DNA of 64,000 bases from contig JAIDYR010000004.1 in the NCBI GenBank assembly GCA_029057985.1, forward strand, positions 20,647-84,646, in the 5' to 3' direction. Positions 10,360 through 19,786 of this stretch are shown here, in pieces (within the stretch, counting starts at the first letter, position 1; each line of letters starts with the position of its first letter). Position numbers and translations under genes: made by a program. Under the pieces are notes generated by a model. The model saw only the letters and a list, made by a program, of their open reading frames with translations, searched no databases and was not told the DNA's origin. Source of the stretch: Muribaculaceae bacterium (GTDB taxonomy: Bacteria; Bacteroidota; Bacteroidia; Bacteroidales; Muribaculaceae).

Positions 10360-10361
10360 TC

Positions 10362-10401
10362 AAAAAGCCCTCTAATTCGCAAACGAATTAGAGGGCTTTT
10401 T
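10362..10401 (+). terminator. intrinsic terminator of typA
   Basis: An 18-bp perfect stem (aaaaagccctctaattcg and its complement) with a 4-base loop and a T run, 2 bases after the typA stop. Confidence 0.95.
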
Positions 10402-10470
10402 GATTAAGTAATAAGTGATAAGTAATAAAAATCGAATGTAAGGACGCTATACACAGCGTCCACGTAGCAT

Positions 10471-10500
10471 AAAAAAAATGACGCGCCGCAGCGCGTCATT
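10471..10500 (-). terminator. intrinsic terminator of the AAA ATPase gene
   Basis: On the minus strand AATGACGCGC pairs with GCGCGTCATT and is followed by a run of eight T. A second hairpin (ggacgct / agcgtcc, 10442-10460) lies beyond it. Confidence 0.88.
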
Positions 10501-10512
10501 GCTATATACAAA

Positions 10513-11724
10513 CTATTCTAAAAACGAATATAGAAATTCCCGCAGACTAATATGCATAACTCCCGCATAATTTTCCGGCTTAACCATCGGATTAATGGAT
10601 ATTACATACTTCGGATAATTATCCGGGATTTTCAAGAGATTTCCAAACTCCCTCTCTATAGTTCTATCATCGGATATTAGATAAGCTACTTGGAAATACT
10701 TTATCTTGCCCGACTTTTCCGCAACAAAGTCAATTTCGCCATTCGGGAGTGTCCCTACATTTATCTTATAACCAAGATTCCTCAGGTGCAAATATACCAC
10801 ATTCTCTATAACCTTCTCTATATCTCCCGCGCGATTCGGACCTGCAAGCAGATTTCTCAACCCTATATCTTCGAAATAATACTTGTCGTTTGTCTCCAGC
10901 AATCGCTTGCCATGTATGTCATAGCGTGATACTTTATTGACTATATATGCATTAGAAGCCGATTTCAAATAATTTATTGTCGACAAAGGCGTGAGTTCTA
11001 CCCGCTGAGCCTTAAGATACTTTGAAAGGGAAGTGGCCGAAACGATCTGACCGGTATTGTCGCTTACAAACGACATCAGATTCTCAAACAGCGTCACATT
11101 CCTGATAGCCTCCCTCTGCACCACATCTTTCAGTACGATAGTATTATATATATTGCGAATATATTCCCATACCATATCTTCATTTTCTAATCCTAAACGA
11201 TAAAGATGCGGCAGGCCTCCGAATTCAAGATATTTCTGAAGGCTACTATCCGAATCTTCAAGATTATGAAACGTCAGAAACTCTCTATACGAAAGACTCT
11301 GAACATGGATCTCAATATATCGCCCGCCTAAATAGGTCGACAACTCAGATGAAAACATCTTGGCATTACTACCGGTGATAATAATTTGACACTCTTCATC
11401 GGCATTCAGGCTTCTGAGCACATTCTCAAATCCATCGATATCCTGCACCTCATCAATAAGCAGATAATTATCCTTCCTTTCTATAATCTTATCCTCCAGA
11501 TAGTTTGCAAGGTCATCATCATTCTTGATATTATCAAACTTTTTTTTCTCCTTATTGATATACACAATATTTGCATCCGGATTGATAGCCTCTATCTCGA
11601 CTGCAAGTTGACGCATGATATAGCTCTTGCCGACTCTTCGCTGACCGGTAAGTGCAATAATCATTCCCTTATCGATAAATTTAAGGATATGATCAACATA
11701 ATTTTGACGCGCAATTATTTTCAT
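10513..11724 (-). CDS. AAA-type ATPase with DUF4143-like C-terminus
   Basis: 403 residues from the ATG at 11724; a TTG at 11733 is the only longer option. Walker A is GQRRVGKS near residue 30 and Walker B is LLIDEVQD near residue 90, followed by the GSNAKM sensor segment. This is the layout of the AAA_14/DUF4143 family. The C-terminal half holds a winged-helix-like part and a nuclease-like NGEIDFVAE segment (DUF4143 region). Members are common and scattered in Bacteroidales; their role is unclear, and toxin-antitoxin or DNA-transaction roles have been suggested. It is a single-gene unit, clearly richer in A+T than typA and tamB on either side, which fits lateral acquisition. Confidence 0.85.
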   Translation of the reverse strand: MKIIARQNYVDHILKFIDKGMIIALTGQRRVGKSYIMRQLAVEIEAINPDANIVYINKEKKKFDNIKNDDDLANYLEDKIIERKDNYLLIDEVQDIDGFENVLRSLNADEECQIIITGSNAKMFSSELSTYLGGRYIEIHVQSLSYREFLTFHNLEDSDSSLQKYLEFGGLPHLYRLGLENEDMVWEYIRNIYNTIVLKDVVQREAIRNVTLFENLMSFVSDNTGQIVSATSLSKYLKAQRVELTPLSTINYLKSASNAYIVNKVSRYDIHGKRLLETNDKYYFEDIGLRNLLAGPNRAGDIEKVIENVVYLHLRNLGYKINVGTLPNGEIDFVAEKSGKIKYFQVAYLISDDRTIEREFGNLLKIPDNYPKYVISINPMVKPENYAGVMHISLREFLYSFLE

Positions 11725-11771
11725 TCTATGCAATGATCTCTAATACGTGAATCTATAATATTTTCTCACTG

Positions 11772-11803
11772 CAAATATAAAGTTTTTTATTAATCATACC
11801 AAA
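11772..11803 (-). promoter_or_regulatory. promoter of the AAA ATPase gene
   Basis: On the minus strand TTTG (complement of 11800-11803), a 20-base spacer, then TATATTTG (complement of 11772-11779). The -33 box lies inside the left arm of the 28-bp inverted repeat. Confidence 0.75.
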
Positions 11804-11848
11804 TAAAAATATAAAAATCCTATTTTTATTTGGTATGATTAATAAAAA
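11784..11848. repeat. 28-bp perfect inverted repeat over the promoter
   Basis: Arms 11784-11811 and 11821-11848 are exact reverse complements with a 9-base spacer. The arm includes tttggtatgattaat. It overlaps the -33 box of the ATPase promoter, so an operator or cruciform is plausible. The spacer is too short for an invertible promoter cassette. Confidence 0.9.
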
Positions 11849-11909
11849 TATCTCTCCACTACGCGCATTCTATTATTCTCGCCCATGCCCTCAAAAGCAT
11901 AATACCCCC

Positions 11910-11957
11910 AAAAAAGAATTTTCCTCCGGCCATCAAGTCGGAGGAAAATTCTTTTTT
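11910..11957. terminator. bidirectional intrinsic terminator or hairpin
   Basis: A 19-bp perfect stem (aaaaaagaattttcctccg and its complement) with a 10-base loop and A/T runs on both sides. It lies in the 340-base gap between the divergent ATPase promoter and the end of the tam operon, so on the minus strand it could end tam transcription. Confidence 0.8.
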
Positions 11958-12067
11958 ATAGTCTTACTTCGGGCCCGGCTACTGACACTGCTTCGCGCTG
12001 TGGGAGCTTTAACCCGCTGCCTAAAAATTTATCTTTTACTTATATAACGTTTCTCAGTATAAATTGT

Positions 12068-12430
12068 TCATAGGCGTTCATCTCTCAGTGATCGTTGGAC
12101 GGGAGCGCTTTTCGGAGAAGATTTCTTATCTCTCTTTCGTGATTTCCCACTCATGCGTTTTTTCTTGCCATCATCATTCCGGTATCCTGGGCTTTTCTTA
12201 AGATTCCGTATGGAATCACTCCGGCGATGGGCCTCACTCCTGTCTTTACGGCTCATCCATTCCGAAGTACTGTCTGACTTAGCCGCGGCTCTCTGCTCCG
12301 GTGTCTCCCGCTGGTCGTCGACCCTCTCGCAACCGGCAGAATCTATCAGTCGCTCTGTCAGAAACAACCCGATTACTACCAGTATAAGTACAATCAGACC
12401 GAATCGCTCTCGCGGAGAATATCCCTTCAT
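12068..12430 (-). CDS. small single-pass membrane protein at the end of the tam operon
   Basis: 120 residues from the ATG at 12430; an upstream TTG at 12439 is less likely. One transmembrane helix (FGLIVLILVVIGLFL, about residues 10-25) is followed by a strongly basic, Ser-rich, low-complexity tail that would face one side of the inner membrane. No family is recognised. It begins 13 bases after the tamL stop, so it is probably co-transcribed and may belong to the same envelope pathway. The function is unknown. Confidence 0.65.
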   Translation of the reverse strand: MKGYSPRERFGLIVLILVVIGLFLTERLIDSAGCERVDDQRETPEQRAAAKSDSTSEWMSRKDRSEAHRRSDSIRNLKKSPGYRNDDGKKKRMSGKSRKRDKKSSPKSAPVQRSLRDERL

Positions 12431-12443
12431 AAGCCCCAAGAGT

Positions 12444-14780
12444 CTAAAATGGATAGCCTATTGCCAGATGGAACGCAAAGGCTTTCTTGAAGTCTACGTT
12501 GAAGTAGTGGCCGGTGCCGTTACTGTAGGGAGTATGCAGACCATATCCCAAGTCGCCGCGCAAGACAAGCATTCCGATATCTACACGCAATCCGACGCCC
12601 GTCCCCAAAGCCAGATCCCTGAAGAAAGATTTTACCTGAAGCAACCCTCCGGGACGCAGGGGATCGTTTTTCAAAAGCCAGATATTGCCTGCATCGATAA
12701 ACGCCGCACCGTGAAGCACGCTGACGATCGGGAATCGATACTCAGTGTTTAATTCAAGTTTGAAAGTACCTGTCTGGTCGAAATATCCGTTTTCAAGATC
12801 ATACGGAGGCTTATAGCTACCCGGACCTATCGAGCGGACCGTAAAGGCGCGGATTGAATTGGCTCCTCCGATATAGAACTGCTCTGCGTAGGGTACTTCG
12901 CGGGAATTACCATAAGCATGGGCTGCTCCGACAAGGATTCGGCTCACAAGCCATTGATCGCTGCCGCGGATGAGCCTGCGGTTATAGACCAGTTGCACCT
13001 GTCCCTTCACGAACTGCGAGAATGGAGTGCCAAAGAGCTTCTTCTCCCCTTTCACTCCGCAAGCTTTATAGATAGCATCGAATAGATTGCCTGCCTCTAT
13101 AAAGGTAGCGGTGAAATTGATCCCGTTCATCTTATCGCGCTCCAGAAATTTATCGAGAGTATAAGTATAACTCAACTGGGGAATAAACTGACTCTGGAAA
13201 CTCAAGGCAACGGCAGGATTCAGATTCATTATGGAATCGAATTCCTGGGTGCGATGAATAAGTTTGGTGTATGCAAGTTTGAAGAGGGTAAGCTGGTTAT
13301 AGGTGTTGCGCGTAGGCTTCCAGTCGTAGGAGATAGCAGTATTGAACTCTGCCATCTTGAAGAAGTGCGGACGATTGAGCAGGTCGGCTCCTAAGGAGAT
13401 AGTGGTCCAGTTCAGATCGATATTTCTCCTGGGGATAAACTTCGGAGCAAGCAGTCGGGGGAAGGCCAACGATGCCTTGAGTCCGAATTCGTAGCTGTTG
13501 AAGATGCTGCGGTTATGCCCTTTGCCGGTTTGCCATTCATAGCTGCCGGTCAATTGCAGACTCAGTTTTTCGGCTCCTCCGAATATGTTATGATGAGTCA
13601 GGCTTAAAATGACGCCCGGTCCGATATAAGAATTTGATTTTGAAGTGGCGTTGACTTCTATAGAAGCTTCCATCGGACTGTCGTACCTGGCCGTGATATA
13701 GACGTCCATTGTCGGATTGGATGCCGACGTATCGGACGGCACGGGCTGAATCTGGACGTTGCTGAATATTCCGAGGCGCGAGAAGCGATTCTGGGTATTA
13801 TCCATACTACGGACTGAAAACAGACGTCCCGGACGAAACGTGATACAACTCGGTATCAGATTAGGTCGAAGCCTCTGCGGACGCATGACGATGACCTCTC
13901 CCTTGCGGGTAAAGAGAGTGTCGGGAGTGCCGGGATGGCGCTTGGATTTTCTTAGCAACGTGGTCTGGATATTGCCGGTGCGATAGGCGTAATATGCCAT
14001 CTGAGGCATCTCCGGGCTAAGAGTCAGACGTAAGGCTATGCGCTGAGGAGTAATCAGCGAATCCGCCTCGAATTCGATATAATCGGGTCGGAAGTAATAA
14101 AAGCCTTTGTTGCGCAGGGAATTGGCGATCCTGATTCTTTCATTGGAAAGCGAATCAACGCTATATATAGCGCCTTTCTGCATATAAAGACTGCGCCTCG
14201 CCACAGAGTCAATCATCCTCGCAAGAGGTTCCGGCCGATTGAGATATTGAATCGAATCGATCCTATAAGGAGCGCTGACATTGGCGATATAGACTATCTT
14301 TGCCTTCTTCGGGTTCTTCTTGTCGTAGACGATGTCGTAACCCGTAGTCGAGGCGAAATAGCCGTTGTTGTCAAGAATATTTTTGATGAGATTGGCACGC
14401 AACTCAGGTTTTACCTCGGAAATCAATACCGGCTGGCGGGCAAATTTCCTATATATCCATCCTTTAAGACCTTTGGCGGAGTCATTCATCTCATTATAAA
14501 TCCAGAGTCCTATCGGGAAAGGCTGAGTCATATAAGGCGACATGAAAGGCATCGGACCATTGGGCGCGACATCAATGGCAGCCTTCATGTCAGCGATCAT
14601 TTCGTCGGGAAGTTTTTCTCCGTCGGTCGGATTGATTTCGAATTTCTTTACACCGCGATAGAGGGTCTCCCCCTCAGCCAGACGCTTGGTCATGGAGCAG
14701 GATGATCCGATAACGGCTATCAGAAACAGGACTGCTACCGGAGGCAGTAATCGCGAAAATATATCTTTACGGATTTTCAT
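12444..14780 (-). CDS. tamL: TamA-like outer-membrane beta-barrel lipoprotein (TamL)
   Basis: 778 residues. The N-terminal signal ends in GSSCSM with Cys28 at a lipobox-like position, so the protein is probably lipid-anchored, as described for the Bacteroidota TamA homologue TamL. POTRA-like segments cover about residues 40-330. An Omp85/BamA barrel follows, with the family motif region EQFYIGGANSIRAFTVRSIGPG. The end (GTGVGLRVDIGMLVLRGDLG to FHLAIGYPF) is the typical terminal strands with a final Phe. The start overlaps the tamB stop (ATGA), which suggests coupled translation. TamB and TamL together handle outer-membrane protein or lipid homeostasis. Confidence 0.9.
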   Translation of the reverse strand: MKIRKDIFSRLLPPVAVLFLIAVIGSSCSMTKRLAEGETLYRGVKKFEINPTDGEKLPDEMIADMKAAIDVAPNGPMPFMSPYMTQPFPIGLWIYNEMNDSAKGLKGWIYRKFARQPVLISEVKPELRANLIKNILDNNGYFASTTGYDIVYDKKNPKKAKIVYIANVSAPYRIDSIQYLNRPEPLARMIDSVARRSLYMQKGAIYSVDSLSNERIRIANSLRNKGFYYFRPDYIEFEADSLITPQRIALRLTLSPEMPQMAYYAYRTGNIQTTLLRKSKRHPGTPDTLFTRKGEVIVMRPQRLRPNLIPSCITFRPGRLFSVRSMDNTQNRFSRLGIFSNVQIQPVPSDTSASNPTMDVYITARYDSPMEASIEVNATSKSNSYIGPGVILSLTHHNIFGGAEKLSLQLTGSYEWQTGKGHNRSIFNSYEFGLKASLAFPRLLAPKFIPRRNIDLNWTTISLGADLLNRPHFFKMAEFNTAISYDWKPTRNTYNQLTLFKLAYTKLIHRTQEFDSIMNLNPAVALSFQSQFIPQLSYTYTLDKFLERDKMNGINFTATFIEAGNLFDAIYKACGVKGEKKLFGTPFSQFVKGQVQLVYNRRLIRGSDQWLVSRILVGAAHAYGNSREVPYAEQFYIGGANSIRAFTVRSIGPGSYKPPYDLENGYFDQTGTFKLELNTEYRFPIVSVLHGAAFIDAGNIWLLKNDPLRPGGLLQVKSFFRDLALGTGVGLRVDIGMLVLRGDLGYGLHTPYSNGTGHYFNVDFKKAFAFHLAIGYPF

Positions 14781-17700
14781 CTCTTGTCGTTGCTGTTTTT
14801 ATCATTACGAACTTCCCGGAAATCATCTCCTGCGGCTGATCCTCCGAAGTTGGCTGAATCTGAAGGGATCTGACTATCCGCAGGCAGAGCAGGAGAAGTC
14901 GGCTTGCGTCTACCCCATCTCACCTTGAAGAGCTTGCGCAGATCGGAGATGCGACGGCGCATAGTGAAACCGACGCCGGTCTCGGTCACCTCTCCTTCCA
15001 GGACATTCTCAAACCCTACATGGCGGAAGAGGCGCACGAGCATTGTCAGCGAATTGGTCTGCTTGAGAGTATATTCGAAGCTGATATCGCTTATCAGGTT
15101 CTGAGCGAGATTCTCGTCGGCGGAAGCATCACTCGAATAGTTGCCCCCGACGACAATCTTAAACTTATTGCTGAAGAGCGATTTCGACAACTGATAGGAA
15201 TATGATGTAGTCGAGCCTTGCTGACCATCCTTGAGAGTATCATATTGATCGATGCCGAAAGAGAGATCTACCCCTTTCACATATTTGGAAGCAAGGCTAT
15301 TCAACGATGATTCTACAAGGCTATAGAGCATATTCTCACCGACGTTTCCTTGAAGAGTCTTCATTCCTGCGCCCTGATAACGCCCGGTAATCAGCAGATT
15401 CATCGCCTGCGTGGAGCGCTGGTCGGGAGTCATGGATTCGAGTTCGTTTTTAAGCGACATGTCGTCATCTGTAGAAAGATCAAAGACTACTTTCGGATTC
15501 TCGAGATTATTGGTGACACTCAGTCCTATCTGGAAGTTGACCATCGAACTATTGCCTGAAGAATTGGCCACAGATGCCCTCACATTCTCTGTCGCGTGAA
15601 TATTGAGAATCGGATTCATGATATTGCCGTTGAAAGCTACCGAACTCTGGGGATTAAAGACAAAGTCTTTCTCGCCAAGGACCGGCACCTTATACTTGAC
15701 ATATCCATTGCCGAGCATCAATTCGCCGTTGAGCGTCATATCTCCCATGAAGTTCTGGAAGTAGGTCAGTGTGCCGGAGGGGTTAAGCTGTGCCTTTCCT
15801 CCGCCCGAGGCACTGCTCGGGATTACGACGTTGACAACGGTGCCCGGAGAAATGGTGGCCGTCGCGCGTACACGCATAGCCATGGAACTTTGCACCGTAT
15901 CTTTGGTCGCAAGATGAGTAGTATCCGCAAAGTTGACAAATTTTACTACGTCTTGCGTAGTCGTATTGGTCAGCTGTGTGGCAGTAGTCAGGGGCACCTG
16001 ATAGGTGAAATCCGAAGTGCCGAGCACTGTCAGGTCGGCATTTACATCAAAATGACTCATCGGCCCGACTACTCCGGCGTTCAGATTGAGGAAGAGTTTG
16101 CCGTAAAGATCACTGTTGGCCTTGGCAGTATTATTGACAAGCGCAAAGTTTGAAGCGTTGGCGCTTAGATCAAACTTTATGTCCGACAGACTTCGGGCAT
16201 CGACATTTCCGGCCAAGGTCAAAGGATTGTCGTTTGCGCCGAAGATACGGAAATTATTGAAGTTGACGAGATTATCGGCTACCGTAATAGGCTGACTGTC
16301 GAATTTCAGATTGCTGCCGATCATCGGAATGAAAACATTGACATCGTCACACTCGATATCTCCGTTCAGCATAGGAGCAGACATGGAGCCCGACATATTG
16401 AGTTTTCCATTCAATGCTCCGCTGAGCTTGGCAATATCCGGACCCAGGAAAGCATTTGCGACCTTGAGCGGGAAGTCTGTGAGATTGAGATCTACAGTCT
16501 TAGGTTCGAGTCCGGCATCTCCGTTCTGCTCCAGGATTGTAGACAGTGATAGCGCCGGCTGGCCGTCGACTTTGAGAAAAGCCTCGGCCTGTGTCTCGCC
16601 CTGGAAGTTTAGTCCGGCTTTAAGCCCGAGATCGAAGTCGCCTACCATCATCTTGTCATAGATCAGATTATGCACGGCGATGTCGCCGTTTCCGTTGAGA
16701 GTCTTGCCGTCATAGTTGATGACTACGTCGCCATCCACAGAGGCTTGAATAGGCGGCGCGAGCATCGACATGCGCAGGAAATCTTCGACATGAATATTCT
16801 TTATGTTCAGATGAAGATTATCCTGACCATTATCTGCCGTTTCAGTCTTCAGCAGGATACTGCTCTCCCGGCTGCTGGCCTGCAGGTTCGCATTTAGTCT
16901 TCTATCCAGCAAATTATAGTCTATATGGTTGTCTTCATTGAATTGCCAGGGGAGATAGGCGATTGTGGCCTTAAGGGGTGTAAAGTGAAGCGACATGACG
17001 CTGTCGGCTACTGCCGCCGTGAAACCGAATCTATATCCTTGCACTCCTACAGAGTTACGTTGGGTGAGATATGCCGAAAGGCGGTTGGAGCCGAAATATC
17101 CGTTGAGGTTGACCTGGGCAAATTCATCTAATGTGCCTCCCGGCTTATTGCCCATATGGAATTTATAGTCGATCAGTTGGCCACGCTCAAGAAGGTCGAG
17201 GTTCAATGTATCGAGTATCATGGAGCCTGTGTTAAGCCGCTGAGCCATGATATTGCCTGAAATCAGGGAATCGTTGCGTAGATTAAAGGCTACAGTATCG
17301 ATTGCCATTCCGGAAGGCTGGAGGAATGTGGATATCAGGCCTTGGCCGGATACTCTTCCGTCGAGCGTAAAAGTAGGTAAAATAGCCTGCATCTCTTCGA
17401 AATCGAGATTCTGAGCTTTTATCTGCTTCTCGGCTATCGTCATGGCCTTGGTCACTCCCTCGACTACATTCTTCAGACTCGTCGGAGAATGAAATTCCAC
17501 GTCGGTCCCCTTAGCCATTAAATTGGCTATTACATCGTCGGGATCGGCGATAAAGTCGATATGAATCCCTTCCGGCAGGATTATGTCCTGAGTCGGGAGA
17601 TGCCATGCGACGGAGGAGCAATCTACAGTTGCATCATACAGCCATTTGCCGGGTTGCGCCGTGACATCGAAACTGAGGTCGGCAGCGCCGTAATTCACAT

Positions 17701-19786
17701 CATTGCTAAGACCAAATGCCTGAAGATCGGCATTATATATTCTCAGAAGGCCCTGGGCGCAATAGTAATCGGGCTTAAGAGTGCCGGAAACTTCCGCATG
17801 CATATTGGCATCTGCATTAGGAGAGTCGAGATAGACACTGAAATCATGTCCGGCCAGATTAGCCTTAAGGCGGATATCACGCAACGCTTTCTTATTGTAG
17901 TCAATATGGGCTACGTCAAGTGCAAGATCTGTATGGGCTCCAGATTTAGTAGGATTGAACCCTGCCCCGTTGGCCTTTATCCGCGCTGTCACGCTTCCTA
18001 CTCCGAGATCGGGCACGAAGTGGGCCACGTCGAGATTGCCGATGCTGATATCGGCGTTATATACCTCTGAGTTAAGACCGACCTTACCATTGCCGACCAC
18101 GTCTCCTTTGGCCGTCAGCAACCTGAAGTCGGCATCATAATTCTGACCGTTGGCGCCGGCTACGCCGCTGAGCGTAAGAGCCGGCACTTTGAATGGCATC
18201 GGTCCGGCAAGTTTTTCTATAGGAGCAGGGTTACGAAGCTCGCCGTCGAATCTGACGCGGGCTATGAGTTTCTTTATGTCAAGCGCATTCTTTGCCGTCC
18301 CGCTGGCCCGAAGCGACAGGATGCCGGGAAGTGCCACGTCAAGTTGCCTGATTGCTACGTCGGCCAGAGTACCTTGCGCATCAACTTTGGCATTGACTAC
18401 ATTTCCCAAGAAGGGAGTTACATAAGCCTTCATGTCGGGCATGAAAGCCAATATGTCTTTCATGCCGAGGGAGGCCGAAAGGTTGGCATTGACCGGCGCC
18501 GAGGGTTGAAGTTCCATCAGGGCAAAAGGGAGATCAGCCGTAGCCGATATTGCCGAATATGGAGTAGCTATATCGACCCCTTCTATTTTGATCCCGGCTT
18601 CGTTCAGAGCGATTACGCCGGCTCCGCGGGTGATCTGAAGTCCGCTGCGCTCGATGGCGTTAAGACGCGTAATAGGAAGTCGGAGATTGGCCTGCTGATT
18701 GAAGAATCCTCTCATCCCTATGGCTACGTCGCTGACCTTAATATAATTGGCATCAAATCCCGGTAATGGCTTTGCTCCTTTTATGGCATATAATGCTCCG
18801 AAGTTGTCGATAGCTATGGAGTCGGCCGTGATCGTCATAGGAGCTGAAGGCACAGCAGTCGAATCTACCGGCACAGGATGCGCAGCAACATATTCGGGAG
18901 TCGGAGCAATATAGGTAGCATCACCCCCGTCGATTTTCATCAGAGAGGCGTTGATAATATTCTTCCGCAGGTCAATGATGCCGTTGCGGAGCTCAAGGGT
19001 CTTGGCATTAAGAACGAGAGTATCGATCGTCGGAAGCATCGACATGGCGAACCGAATATTCTTGACATCCAGATCTCCAAGCTGAATATAGAAGGGAGTT
19101 GACGTTGAGTCAGGCGGAGTCGATTGCTGCTTCCATACATTCATGTAAAGCTGAACATCGCCATTCTCAAGGGAGGCCTTACGCAAGAGAATATTGCTTT
19201 GCTTTATCTGAACTACGCTTCCGGGGTCGACAGTGAGTTTTCCGGCCCGGATCTTCATTATCATTGAGGAATCCGGAGAGACCATCCTATAGTAACCCTC
19301 GAGCAGGCTGAGCCGCTCTACGTCAATATCCAGATGCATCAGTGGGAGCATCGCGACGTCGGCTATGACTTCGCGGGCTACGACCATTGTGTCACCCGTA
19401 GCCTCTATGACTTTAACCCCCTGCAGACTTACGTCAAGTGGAAATTTCAGCCGGAAGCGGTCGATCTCCACATCCATTCCTGTAGATTTCTTTATATAGG
19501 AGCAAGCGATATCTTTGACCCAAGTCTGTATCGGAGGAATATAGAGGGCAATAGGGATCAGGATTATAAGGATGATAAGACACATCAGAATCTTAGCCGG
19601 AATCGTCAGCCAGCGGCTGACCTTCCTCTTCTTCCTGCCGTCCGATTTATCGTCGGGCTGACCGGCTGCCTCTTTTTCATCCGACTTATCTTGATTCGAC
19701 GCTACTTTTACTTCTCCCGTGTCCGTATTGACCGGATTTGATCCTTCGGGAGAAGATGGCGATTGATTCTTTATATCGTCATTCAT
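14777..19786 (-). CDS. tamB: translocation/assembly module protein TamB
   Basis: 1669 residues. A charged cytoplasmic N-terminus is followed by one inner-membrane helix (ILMCLIILIILIPIALYIPP, near residues 68-87). A very long periplasmic stretch of beta-rich AsmA/TamB-type repeats comes next, and the DUF490/TamB domain lies at the end (YQLSKSLFSNKFKIVVGGNYS region). It bridges inner and outer membranes, probably as a hydrophobic groove for lipid or outer-membrane protein transport. It overlaps vanZ by 1 base and tamL by 4, so the genes form a single operon. The extreme C-terminal tail is Ser/Pro-rich and variable. Confidence 0.95.
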   Translation of the reverse strand: MNDDIKNQSPSSPEGSNPVNTDTGEVKVASNQDKSDEKEAAGQPDDKSDGRKKRKVSRWLTIPAKILMCLIILIILIPIALYIPPIQTWVKDIACSYIKKSTGMDVEIDRFRLKFPLDVSLQGVKVIEATGDTMVVAREVIADVAMLPLMHLDIDVERLSLLEGYYRMVSPDSSMIMKIRAGKLTVDPGSVVQIKQSNILLRKASLENGDVQLYMNVWKQQSTPPDSTSTPFYIQLGDLDVKNIRFAMSMLPTIDTLVLNAKTLELRNGIIDLRKNIINASLMKIDGGDATYIAPTPEYVAAHPVPVDSTAVPSAPMTITADSIAIDNFGALYAIKGAKPLPGFDANYIKVSDVAIGMRGFFNQQANLRLPITRLNAIERSGLQITRGAGVIALNEAGIKIEGVDIATPYSAISATADLPFALMELQPSAPVNANLSASLGMKDILAFMPDMKAYVTPFLGNVVNAKVDAQGTLADVAIRQLDVALPGILSLRASGTAKNALDIKKLIARVRFDGELRNPAPIEKLAGPMPFKVPALTLSGVAGANGQNYDADFRLLTAKGDVVGNGKVGLNSEVYNADISIGNLDVAHFVPDLGVGSVTARIKANGAGFNPTKSGAHTDLALDVAHIDYNKKALRDIRLKANLAGHDFSVYLDSPNADANMHAEVSGTLKPDYYCAQGLLRIYNADLQAFGLSNDVNYGAADLSFDVTAQPGKWLYDATVDCSSVAWHLPTQDIILPEGIHIDFIADPDDVIANLMAKGTDVEFHSPTSLKNVVEGVTKAMTIAEKQIKAQNLDFEEMQAILPTFTLDGRVSGQGLISTFLQPSGMAIDTVAFNLRNDSLISGNIMAQRLNTGSMILDTLNLDLLERGQLIDYKFHMGNKPGGTLDEFAQVNLNGYFGSNRLSAYLTQRNSVGVQGYRFGFTAAVADSVMSLHFTPLKATIAYLPWQFNEDNHIDYNLLDRRLNANLQASSRESSILLKTETADNGQDNLHLNIKNIHVEDFLRMSMLAPPIQASVDGDVVINYDGKTLNGNGDIAVHNLIYDKMMVGDFDLGLKAGLNFQGETQAEAFLKVDGQPALSLSTILEQNGDAGLEPKTVDLNLTDFPLKVANAFLGPDIAKLSGALNGKLNMSGSMSAPMLNGDIECDDVNVFIPMIGSNLKFDSQPITVADNLVNFNNFRIFGANDNPLTLAGNVDARSLSDIKFDLSANASNFALVNNTAKANSDLYGKLFLNLNAGVVGPMSHFDVNADLTVLGTSDFTYQVPLTTATQLTNTTTQDVVKFVNFADTTHLATKDTVQSSMAMRVRATATISPGTVVNVVIPSSASGGGKAQLNPSGTLTYFQNFMGDMTLNGELMLGNGYVKYKVPVLGEKDFVFNPQSSVAFNGNIMNPILNIHATENVRASVANSSGNSSMVNFQIGLSVTNNLENPKVVFDLSTDDDMSLKNELESMTPDQRSTQAMNLLITGRYQGAGMKTLQGNVGENMLYSLVESSLNSLASKYVKGVDLSFGIDQYDTLKDGQQGSTTSYSYQLSKSLFSNKFKIVVGGNYSSDASADENLAQNLISDISFEYTLKQTNSLTMLVRLFRHVGFENVLEGEVTETGVGFTMRRRISDLRKLFKVRWGRRKPTSPALPADSQIPSDSANFGGSAAGDDFREVRNDKNSNDKR

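Noticed and set aside
10513..11724. transposition ATPase of an IS21-like element
   Set aside because: The C-terminal half fits DUF4143-type ATPases and there is no partner transposase or IS end nearby.
11784..11848. invertible promoter as seen in capsule loci of Bacteroides
   Set aside because: The spacer between the repeats is only 9 bases, so there is no cassette to invert, and no recombinase gene is near.
11835..12047. 70-codon plus-strand ORF in the gap after the ATPase promoter
   Set aside because: It is made of one inverted-repeat arm and a terminator hairpin; no convincing start signal.
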